Assembly: GCA_016795485.1 (NCBI GenBank)
Contig: JAEUHM010000009.1
Coordinates: 180,749-244,748 of the forward strand
Length of the DNA: 64,000 nt
Direction: 5' to 3'
DNA from: Verrucomicrobiaceae bacterium
GTDB taxonomy: Bacteria > Verrucomicrobiota > Verrucomicrobiia > Verrucomicrobiales > Verrucomicrobiaceae
In this document: piece by piece, positions 34,255 through 41,895 of the stretch
How positions within the stretch are numbered: the stretch's first letter is position 1
Layout of the letters: each line of letters opens with the position of its first letter
Translations under genes and position numbers: made by a program
The notes under the pieces: model-generated
The model's input: only the letters and a program-made list of their open reading frames with translations
What the model was told of the DNA's origin: nothing
Database searches by the model: none

Positions 34255-35156
34255 CAGGCGTCTACGACTTCATCAGGTTTCACTGCCAGGATGGAGCATG
34301 GCAGGTGTTGCACGAGGCGCTCAGCAGTTGTCCCTATCAGTAAAGTGCGGAGATTGCTCTTGCCGCGAGTGCCGAGCACCACGAGGTCGCACTTCTGCGT
34401 CATCACATGATCCAGAATGGCTTCCCGCACGTTGACACGCTCAGTGACAACGGGATTCACCTTGATCTCGCCAGCTTTGCGCGTCAGCGGCTCCAAGAAG
34501 TTTTTTAACTCACCCGCCCAGTAGCTAGCTCCTTCCAGGTCCACGGGCTCCATCGGCAGTCCAGGGACGAAGCCGCCGTAGTCCATCGCCAACGCCATGG
34601 CGGACTGAAAGACGTAGAGGCAATCGAGCTCTCCTTTGTCTTGAGCCGCCACATGGAGGCCGCACTGGACGGCCTTTGCCGAGTTCTCAGAGAAATCCAC
34701 GCACGCCAACACCTTGTGGTGAGGTCCAGGTGCCTCATCCCGAACCACCAACACATCAACAGGAGCGGAGCGGATGCATTTGGAGGCAACAGCTCCAATT
34801 CGATGCGGCTTGTTCTTGCTGCCCTTGGCTCCCATGACGAGAAGATCAGCTTTGTGAGCATGGCAACTGTCGATCAAACCCTGAACGGCATTCCCAGCAC
34901 GCACATCGACGTCAAAAGGCCCGCCAACATCTGCTTCCACGACGAATGCGCGGAGTTTCTCCTTCCAGTCCGCCATGATTTTTTCCTTCGTCGAACACAA
35001 GGCACGGGATAGCTCCCGGAGCAGAAACTCATCCATGACATGCGTCACCGTCACCTTAGCCCCGTCAGCAGATGCCCGCCGAAGGGCTTCTTTGATGGCA
35101 GGACGGCAACTCGGGGTAAAGTCGATTGCCACGACAAGATGGTGAAAGCGTTTCAT
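34254..35156 (-). CDS. Tandem universal stress protein (two UspA domains)
   Basis: A 300-residue protein made of two Usp domains: residues about 1-145 (MKRFHHLVVAIDFTPSCRPA ... ADLLVMGAKGSKNKPHRIGA) and about 150-300 (VLACVDFSENSAKAVQCGLH ... CDLVVLGTRGKSNLRTLLIG). The Gly-rich loops GAKGSKNKPHRIGAVAS and GTRGKSNLRTLLIGTTAE suggest nucleotide binding. It is the first gene of the kinase-regulator operon, overlapping the kinase start by one base. In actinobacterial DosRST systems such Usp genes are regulon targets, which makes the linkage notable. The ATG at 35156 starts the first domain exactly. Confidence 0.85.
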   Translation of the reverse strand: MKRFHHLVVAIDFTPSCRPAIKEALRRASADGAKVTVTHVMDEFLLRELSRALCSTKEKIMADWKEKLRAFVVEADVGGPFDVDVRAGNAVQGLIDSCHAHKADLLVMGAKGSKNKPHRIGAVASKCIRSAPVDVLVVRDEAPGPHHKVLACVDFSENSAKAVQCGLHVAAQDKGELDCLYVFQSAMALAMDYGGFVPGLPMEPVDLEGASYWAGELKNFLEPLTRKAGEIKVNPVVTERVNVREAILDHVMTQKCDLVVLGTRGKSNLRTLLIGTTAERLVQHLPCSILAVKPDEVVDA

Positions 35157-35226
35157 CGGGGCCAGTTTACCAACTTCCACAGAGATAACCAACCCCCGTT
35201 TGAGTGCAGTTGCTGCCGATATTGTG

Positions 35227-36576
35227 CTATCCAGGCCCAAAACGCACCGGGTCCAGCTTTCGCCAACCCCACCAGAGAGCAAAGAGAGCTCCACTCCACG
35301 TTACCAGCGCGATACCCCACCAGATGCCCCAAATCCCCCAACCAAAAAGGAAGGCGAGCGCCTGAAACACCAGCATCGGGGCCAGAAACTGTCGATACAA
35401 GCCCATCCAAAGCCCGAAAGCTGGCTGCTTGAGCCCCTGAAGCATAAACACGGTCACGAAGAGGATCGGGTAGGCGCACAAAGTCACCGCCGCGATGCCG
35501 AGGTAGTCAGCCCCGTGACGAATCACGGCCTGATCCTCAGTGAACCAACCCATCGCGTAGTCGCGGACTAACCAAACCAGGATCCCACCCAACACCATCA
35601 TGCCGACTCCGTATTTCAGGGCTACCAGCCAAACCTCACGCACCCGGTCTCGCCTGCCCGCTCCGAAGTTTTGCCCGACAAGCGATAGCGTGGCAAAGTT
35701 TAGCCCGATGGTGGGCAGTAGAACAACTTGCTCGATGCGCGTGGCGATCCCGTAGGCTGCAACAGCTTCCTTGCTGAACTGACTCACAAACCAAGTGATG
35801 ACAAAGATACCCACAGCCACGGTGAGCATGTTCAGCGAGGCAGGCACGGCCTGAGTCGCAATACGCCAGAAGACTGCTTTACGCGGCTGCCAGTGAGTGG
35901 CACCCAGCCCGGAACCAAACTCTGAGCGCTTGATATAGGTCCACAGCAAGAAGCTGCCCGCGACTTGAATGAGCACAGTAGCCAAAGCAATGCCCGATAT
36001 TCCCATGGCTGGAAAACCCAACCAGCCAAACATGAACCACGGATTGAGCAGACAATTGGCAAAGAAGCCTCCGACCAACACATTTCGATAAGTCTTAGTG
36101 TCTCCTTGCGCGCTCAAGGCTGAGTTGAGCGTCATTTGCAGCACAAAAAACGTCAAGCCACTTAGAATGACATGCATGTAACTCAGGGCCGTCGTCAGGT
36201 AAGAGCCTGCTGCACCTAACTGCACAAACAGCCATTCAGCGCTGAAGATTCCTACCACCGTCAGCACCACGCCTGCACCTCCGGCGAGCATCACCGCATG
36301 GGCGAAGATGGACCTCGCCTCCTCTTTGTCTCCACGACCCAGTGCGTTAGCAATGAGCGCCGTGCCGCCTTGCCCCAGGCCATTCCCAGCCACGACAAGC
36401 ATGAAGAAAACGGGAAATGAAAGCGAGAGAGCAGCCAACGCGTCTGTAGAGAGCAGCCCTGCACACCACGTATCCACGAAGTTGTACATGGTGTTGAAGA
36501 AAAAGCCCACACTTGCGGGCACCGCAATGCGGCGGACCAAGGTCGGCACTGGGTCATTGAGCAAATCTGGCTTCAT
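35227..36576 (-). CDS. MATE-family efflux transporter
   Basis: A 449-residue membrane protein with about 12 hydrophobic segments. Matches to the MATE (NorM/DinF-like) family include VGFFFNTMYNFVDTWCAGLL, SFPVFFMLVVAGNGLGQGG, TALIANALGRGDKEEARSIF and NFATLSLVGQNFGAGRRDRV. It should export cationic compounds using Na+ or H+. The ATG at 36576 overlaps the cardiolipin synthase stop by ATGA, an unusual functional coupling of a lipid enzyme and an exporter. Confidence 0.85.
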   Translation of the reverse strand: MKPDLLNDPVPTLVRRIAVPASVGFFFNTMYNFVDTWCAGLLSTDALAALSLSFPVFFMLVVAGNGLGQGGTALIANALGRGDKEEARSIFAHAVMLAGGAGVVLTVVGIFSAEWLFVQLGAAGSYLTTALSYMHVILSGLTFFVLQMTLNSALSAQGDTKTYRNVLVGGFFANCLLNPWFMFGWLGFPAMGISGIALATVLIQVAGSFLLWTYIKRSEFGSGLGATHWQPRKAVFWRIATQAVPASLNMLTVAVGIFVITWFVSQFSKEAVAAYGIATRIEQVVLLPTIGLNFATLSLVGQNFGAGRRDRVREVWLVALKYGVGMMVLGGILVWLVRDYAMGWFTEDQAVIRHGADYLGIAAVTLCAYPILFVTVFMLQGLKQPAFGLWMGLYRQFLAPMLVFQALAFLFGWGIWGIWWGIALVTWSGALFALWWGWRKLDPVRFGPG

Positions 36577-37748
36577 GCGCGATTCTCCAGTCGACGGAGC
36601 ATTCCTTCGGCCATCCGTGGGTCGACATGTGCAAGAATCCAATGTGCACATTTCTGTTTCAACTTTGTCCACCAACCAATGCGCGTGTGCTGCTCTGGTG
36701 TGATGCGCTTCGACAGAAGGAGATCTTGCTCAAAAGCCTCTTTCACCTCCTGAGCAAGGGCAGCGTCTTCAATCCGCAGCATGACCTCAAAGTTGATGCG
36801 CAAGCTGCGGGGATCGAGATTGGAAGAACCGACGTAAACCACATCATCTAATACGAGTATCTTGGAATGAAGGACTTGTGGTTCGTACTCCCAGACCTCG
36901 ATTCTCGCGTCCAGAAGGCGTGAATAAATGCTACGGGTCGCAAGTTGCATGAGTTTTACATCGCTTTTGCCGCCTAGAAGCAGGCGAACACAAGCACCAC
37001 GAGCGACCGCACCACCAAGCTGCCTCCGTAGACTGCGGGAAGGCAAAAAATACGCGGAAGTGATGTCAATGAGCCGCGCTTGCTTGAGATCAGTGCGGAT
37101 CGCATCAATCAGCGGGCTGCGGCCGAAACCCGGTCTCACAAATAGGGGCTGAACGTTGCCACACGGATCATTGACCATGCCGGATTTGGGGCGCTTCACG
37201 GCTTTGGCCACCTCACTCACCCACTGGCGTGCGTTTGCCGCCACCCACATGCGCTCGAACTCCGTGGCGAGCTCTTCCGCGACCGGCCCATCCACTCGCG
37301 CTCCGCCATCTCGCCAACCATGAGTGACGCCATTGCCATGATACTCCGATGCGATGTTACAACCGCCAACGAACGCGATGCTGCGGTCGATGATGAGAAG
37401 CTTCCGATGATCACGAAAAGACCAAGTGGCCAAGCTTGGCCGATTGAACCACTTCATGTGGCTGCCTTCGAGTTCGTCCAGTTCCTTGAAGTAGTCGTGC
37501 GGAAGTTCCGAGCCACCCACGGCATCAACGAGCAGTTTGACCTTCACCCCGCGCTTCCCGGCAGCCACCAGGGCTTCACGGAAGCGCCTTCCAATCTCTT
37601 CGTCCGTATAGATGTAAGTTTCCATGCGGATCGAAGACTTCGCCTCAGCGATTGCTGTGACCTTTGCCTCCAACAGATCAAAACCCGTACCGAACCAGTG
37701 AATGCGATGGCAAGGCGCTGTTGACGGGCAGGATGAGGCAGACTCCAT
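36573..37748 (-). CDS. Phospholipase D-type cardiolipin synthase (ClsB-like)
   Basis: A 391-residue protein with two HKD active-site motifs: H114-K116-D121 (FRDHRKLLIID) and H294-K296-D301 (LHSKILVLDD). Each is followed by a GG/GSSN box (FVGGCNIASE, VGSSNLDPRS). It lacks the N-terminal membrane helices of ClsA, so it resembles the ClsB/YbhO group that joins phosphatidylglycerol with another alcohol head group. The C-terminal helical tail is amphipathic. It is coupled to the MATE gene downstream and starts 6 bases from the divergent gene at 37755. Confidence 0.85.
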   Translation of the reverse strand: MESASSCPSTAPCHRIHWFGTGFDLLEAKVTAIAEAKSSIRMETYIYTDEEIGRRFREALVAAGKRGVKVKLLVDAVGGSELPHDYFKELDELEGSHMKWFNRPSLATWSFRDHRKLLIIDRSIAFVGGCNIASEYHGNGVTHGWRDGGARVDGPVAEELATEFERMWVAANARQWVSEVAKAVKRPKSGMVNDPCGNVQPLFVRPGFGRSPLIDAIRTDLKQARLIDITSAYFLPSRSLRRQLGGAVARGACVRLLLGGKSDVKLMQLATRSIYSRLLDARIEVWEYEPQVLHSKILVLDDVVYVGSSNLDPRSLRINFEVMLRIEDAALAQEVKEAFEQDLLLSKRITPEQHTRIGWWTKLKQKCAHWILAHVDPRMAEGMLRRLENRA

Positions 37749-37754
37749 GTGGGC

Positions 37755-38480
37755 ATGAAACCCAGCTCAGAGGCAGAGGTCAAGCGATCCGAGTCCGCAG
37801 CCCACATGTGGCTGAAGGAGGCTGCTTTGGCATGGGCCGTGGAGGCTGGCTATGATGTCGCTGCCAAAGAAGTGCGCATTCCCAGAAGCAGCTATCGCGC
37901 TGATGTGGTGGCGCTCAAAACGACTCTCAAAGGTGGCACAAAGATCACCCGCACGGTAATCTTTGAGTGCAAGAAATCCCGCGCTGACCTCATCAAGGAC
38001 AGCCGCAGCGTACAGAAGACTCTCGTTCAACTTCGTGAACTGGAAGCCCGGAAGCACAAACTGGACACATTGCTCGGCACCCACTATCCGAGCTTGCGAA
38101 CCTCCGATGAACTCTTCAATGAGTTCACGGTCCCTGTTGACGTCCAAAGCCTCGGTCACCAGGGCTATGCGGAGACGACGAAGAAGATTGAGGTATTGAA
38201 GAACCGACTCTACGGCAAAACGAAGTTCGATAAGCTGATCCACTATCAAAATGCTGATCTGCACTACCTCGTCACCACCTCAGGCCTTCTGGAAACCCAT
38301 GAAGTTCCGGCAGGATGGGGGCACCTTGAACAAGAGAACGAGCATTTGACCTTAAAGAAGCAGCCAGAGCTCTGCCAAGCGGATGATTCCAAACGTTTGG
38401 AAATGCTGATCTCAGTGGCACGCCGAGCTGCCCGTCTAGCTCACTCATCGTCCACTGGCATCACGTCGACAGCGACTTGA
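37755..38480 (+). CDS. MmcB-like PD-(D/E)XK-fold DNA-repair-associated protein
   Basis: A 241-residue protein. The opening helix AHMWLKEAALAWAVEAGYDV, strand KEVRIPRSSYRADVVALK and VIFECKKSRADLIKDSRS give the D...ExK core of the PD-(D/E)XK superfamily. This is close in pattern to MmcB (DUF2159), a protein tied to the mutagenic repair cassette. The middle part (residues about 80-170) is charged and helical. The true start may instead be the ATG at 37806. It diverges from the cardiolipin synthase with only 6 bases between start codons. Its last 40 bases overlap the converging transglutaminase gene. Confidence 0.6.
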   Translation: MKPSSEAEVKRSESAAHMWLKEAALAWAVEAGYDVAAKEVRIPRSSYRADVVALKTTLKGGTKITRTVIFECKKSRADLIKDSRSVQKTLVQLRELEARKHKLDTLLGTHYPSLRTSDELFNEFTVPVDVQSLGHQGYAETTKKIEVLKNRLYGKTKFDKLIHYQNADLHYLVTTSGLLETHEVPAGWGHLEQENEHLTLKKQPELCQADDSKRLEMLISVARRAARLAHSSSTGITSTAT

Positions 38481-39325
38481 AGACGCTGCTCGCCCGCACC
38501 GAGGGTTACGCCGCGCAATGGACTCACATCAGAGAAATCACGTCCCCAGGCTACGGTGATGTGTCGCTCTGAAGGGAGAAGGTTGTTGGTAGGATCCACA
38601 TCCATCCAACCCAAAGCATCACCACAGAACAAGGCTGCCCAAGCGTGAGAGGCGTCAGCGCCGACGAGACGTGCCTTGCCTGGGGGCGGTAGCGTTTCCA
38701 AGTAGCCGCTCACGTATCTTGCTGGTAGACCCATAGACCGCAAACAGGCGATCATCACCTGAGCAAAGTCCTGGCAGACACCCCGACGGTTCTTCATCAC
38801 ATCTGCGAGCGGAGTAGCAACATCAGTAGCCGTAGGATCAAACTTGAAGTCCGTGAAGATTCGGCGGTTCAAATCCATCAAGCCAGCCAGGATTGGTTTA
38901 CCAGAAGGGAAACTAGGTCTCGCGTAATCAGCAAACAGTTGGCCAGGGGTGATGAGGGGCGAGGCGAAACAAAACTCTGCGGCCACAGTCGCCGCAGTGT
39001 ACCCGCTGGCTGCACAAGCGTTGCGAATCGTCTCCCACGCAGGCGTAGAATCAGGCTGTACGCTGCGTGATGGCTTAACTTCTACAAAACTGCGTGCTGT
39101 GACTACTAGCTCGTGATGGGATCCTTCGATCTCAAAATAGGTCGTGTGATTTCCAAAACTGTCTGCTCGTGAAGCACTGTCTACAGGCTCTGGTTGAATA
39201 TGCAGTTCATGCCATGGACAGGCCTGACCGGGAATCTTTTTGGGTTCGAGCCTAGCGACATAGTGACAGACCGTTACCGGGCTCTCATACGTGTATTTGG
39301 TGCGATGCGTGATCTGGTAGCGCAT
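38441..39325 (-). CDS. Transglutaminase-like cysteine protease-fold protein
   Basis: A 294-residue cytosolic protein. The N-terminal beta domain of bacterial transglutaminase-like proteins (YQITHRTKYTYESPVTVCHY) is followed by the catalytic core. C184 lies in NRRGVCQDFAQV, H228 in DASHAWAALF and D244 in MDVDPTNNLL. Such proteins may ligate, transfer or cut isopeptide bonds. It is the third gene of an operon after the DUF2126 and ATP-grasp/alpha-E genes, 12 bases downstream of the latter. The set is proposed from comparative genomics to make or attach peptide-like tags; this is not demonstrated. Confidence 0.85.
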   Translation of the reverse strand: MRYQITHRTKYTYESPVTVCHYVARLEPKKIPGQACPWHELHIQPEPVDSASRADSFGNHTTYFEIEGSHHELVVTARSFVEVKPSRSVQPDSTPAWETIRNACAASGYTAATVAAEFCFASPLITPGQLFADYARPSFPSGKPILAGLMDLNRRIFTDFKFDPTATDVATPLADVMKNRRGVCQDFAQVMIACLRSMGLPARYVSGYLETLPPPGKARLVGADASHAWAALFCGDALGWMDVDPTNNLLPSERHITVAWGRDFSDVSPLRGVTLGAGEQRLQVAVDVMPVDDE

Positions 39326-39337
39326 ATCAAGCAGGGG

Positions 39338-41848
39338 TCATCTGACACGCCGAATGGCATGGCTAAAATAGTGCTCCGTGATGGAAAGTGACAAGGCTTC
39401 CAATTGCTGAATAAGAGTGTCACAAACTTTAGGAACCTGTGCAAGTGCCATGGCTTGCTTGGCACTCATCGCGGGCAGATCGAGAGTAGCCAAAGCGGCC
39501 ATGGACTCGGACACACGTTCTCGCTCAGAGGGTTGAATAGCTCGCCCGGGATCTGCTGGCAACGCTTTGGCGTGGGCAAAGAGAGTTTCCAATTGATGCG
39601 CCACACTCCGCGGGTTCGCTGCATCCTGAAGAAGCAGGTAGGCTGTAGGAACGAGCTGCGGACGTGCAAAATGAAGTCGGCGATACGTCATGGTGCTGTC
39701 ACACACTTCAAGGAGCGGAGTAAGCACCGCATCGTCAGTGACACAGGTCTCAGTCGCTGTCTTCACAAGGCCCGCGACATTCAACGCACGCTCAATGCGC
39801 CGACCGAGTTCCAAGAAACGCCAGCCATGGCCCTGAGTCATGTTCTCTTGCTGCATCCCGCTGAAGGCCGCTAGGTCCAGCACGACTGTGTCGAGCATCC
39901 CAAGCATTCCCGGCACCGTCATGGATGGCCCGACGAGACGCGAATCACGCTCCAATCTGTTAAAGAGCCGCCATGTGTCATCCGACAGACGATCCCGAGC
40001 AGCGGAAGCATTGAAACGAACGCTACCAATCAACTGTGGAACACCCGTTGCGAGTTTTGGATCAAACAGGAGCGCCTGAATGGTGCCGCGCAGTGCAACC
40101 ATCAAGGAACCCGGAGGGAGAATCCCCAGTTCACTCATCAAAGACATGCAGCCCTGCAATTCACGTGACTGCACGGCAGTGCCCTCGCCCGATAGGCGGT
40201 GCAAGGCAGCACGGATCACACGCACGGCTTGTTCCAGACGCTCAGAGTAGCGACCTAACCAGAAAAGATGGTCTGCCACTCGACTTGGGACGGCACTTGG
40301 GGGCCGAGCAGGCTGAATCACCACCGGCTGCGTTCCTAGCAATGTTTTACGCACCACAGGACCGTCTGATAGAACCCAGGTGTCCTTGCTGATGCCGCCA
40401 GAACGCATGGTGACCACCCAACTGTCCGGTTGAGGGCTTACTCGCGTCAGTCCGCCGGGCATCATGGAATAACCATCACCGGTTGAGACAGCATAGGTCC
40501 GCCATACCACCGGTCGTGGCTCGAGGTGGTCCCTGACCCAGGTGGGAGTTGTCGAAAGCGCAAGCGTCTCCTGAGCGATCCACAAGTGCGGCGCTGCCTT
40601 GATGCGCTCCACGGCGACCGCACGAGACTTGGCGTCCAACTTGCCAAGAAAAACAGGATCACGTGCACCACGTACGAATGCTTCCTTGATGACCCAACGC
40701 TCTGGCTCGGCCAATACCATGTCCAGTTCGCGCTTCTGACCACACCACCAAGTCGGTACACAGGGCAGCTTCAACTCTTCACCCAACAAATGCCTACAAA
40801 TGCCAGGCATGAACGGATGAAGTGCTGGAGTGGTGATGATTCCAGTGCCAAGGCCATTGGCGACTGAGACATTGCCGCTCCTCCATGACTCCAGCAGTCC
40901 TGGAACGCCCATGGTGGCATCTCCACTGAGTTCCAATGGATCGCAACGCGAGTCATCAAGCCGCCGGACAAGCACATCGACGCGACGAAGCCCTTCAAGC
41001 GTCTTTAGGTGAACTCTACGATCCCGGACCGTTAAATCCGCGCTCTCCACCAAAGGAAACCCGAGGTATCGCGCCTTGAACGCATGCTCAAAATAGGTGT
41101 CGTCATTGGGACCAGGGGTGAGCATAACAATCGAAGCATTACCTCGCCTTCCTGGGGCCAATGAGCGCAAGGTCTCGCGTTCCGTCTCAAAATATTCTGC
41201 CAAGCGCTGAACACGTGAGGCGTTAAACTCCTCAGCAAACACGTTGGCCATGATAATACGATTCTCCAAGGTATAACCCTGGCCGAATGGCACCTGAGTG
41301 CGATCAGCGAGCACACGCCAGCGTCCCTGGTCTCTGACGAGATCACAGCCCATTAGATGCACGAATCTACCATCTGCCGGTGCGACCCCAACTACTGGCC
41401 GCAGAAAGGATGGATTTGCTCCGATCAGTGCAGGAGGAATCCAGCCCTCTTTCACTAGCGTCTGAGGGCCGTAGAGATCGTGCAGAATCAGATCCAGGAG
41501 TCTTGCACGCTGATCGATGCCTTCCGCAACCTGACGCGCTTCCTCCGCAGCGACGATAAAGGGAATGAGATCCAACGACCATGGCCGACTCGTGCCAAGC
41601 GCATCGTCATACACGTTGTAGATCACTCCGTGGTCACGGAGCAGATTTTGGATCGAATCCAGTCTGCTCTGCAAATCTGGCGCAGAACATTGGCTGAGAA
41701 AGCTGCCGAAAGTCCTCCAGTGCGGACGCAAATCGCCGCTAGGCAACATCATCTCATCAAAGACACCAGCCTTGGGCTTGTAGCCAAGTATGTTCGCAGG
41801 CGTTGGCAAAGATGAAATCGAGGAATGCTGGGTGGCGGTGGATTCCAT
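39338..41848 (-). CDS. Fused circularly permuted ATP-grasp (DUF404/DUF407) and alpha-E (DUF403) protein
   Basis: An 836-residue fusion. The first ~490 residues are a circularly permuted ATP-grasp ligase: HGVIYNVYDDALGTSRPWSL, IMANVFAEEFNASRVQRLAE, NASIVMLTPGPNDDTYFEHA, LPCVPTWWCGQKRELDMVLA and WVIKEAFVRGARDPVFLGKL. The remainder is the all-helical alpha-E domain, starting at RVADHLFWLGRYSERLEQAV. The two are often separate genes. ATP-grasp enzymes of this group are predicted amide or peptide ligases; the substrate is unknown. It lies 47 bases after the DUF2126 gene. Confidence 0.85.
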   Translation of the reverse strand: MESTATQHSSISSLPTPANILGYKPKAGVFDEMMLPSGDLRPHWRTFGSFLSQCSAPDLQSRLDSIQNLLRDHGVIYNVYDDALGTSRPWSLDLIPFIVAAEEARQVAEGIDQRARLLDLILHDLYGPQTLVKEGWIPPALIGANPSFLRPVVGVAPADGRFVHLMGCDLVRDQGRWRVLADRTQVPFGQGYTLENRIIMANVFAEEFNASRVQRLAEYFETERETLRSLAPGRRGNASIVMLTPGPNDDTYFEHAFKARYLGFPLVESADLTVRDRRVHLKTLEGLRRVDVLVRRLDDSRCDPLELSGDATMGVPGLLESWRSGNVSVANGLGTGIITTPALHPFMPGICRHLLGEELKLPCVPTWWCGQKRELDMVLAEPERWVIKEAFVRGARDPVFLGKLDAKSRAVAVERIKAAPHLWIAQETLALSTTPTWVRDHLEPRPVVWRTYAVSTGDGYSMMPGGLTRVSPQPDSWVVTMRSGGISKDTWVLSDGPVVRKTLLGTQPVVIQPARPPSAVPSRVADHLFWLGRYSERLEQAVRVIRAALHRLSGEGTAVQSRELQGCMSLMSELGILPPGSLMVALRGTIQALLFDPKLATGVPQLIGSVRFNASAARDRLSDDTWRLFNRLERDSRLVGPSMTVPGMLGMLDTVVLDLAAFSGMQQENMTQGHGWRFLELGRRIERALNVAGLVKTATETCVTDDAVLTPLLEVCDSTMTYRRLHFARPQLVPTAYLLLQDAANPRSVAHQLETLFAHAKALPADPGRAIQPSERERVSESMAALATLDLPAMSAKQAMALAQVPKVCDTLIQQLEALSLSITEHYFSHAIRRVR

Positions 41849-41895
41849 GTGAGGGCATCACATTGGCAGGACTTGGGGATTTCGCTCCCGATTTC

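Noticed and set aside
34258..35294. Longer start for the universal stress protein at 35294
   Set aside because: The 46 extra residues have no family similarity; the first Usp strand starts exactly at the ATG at 35156.
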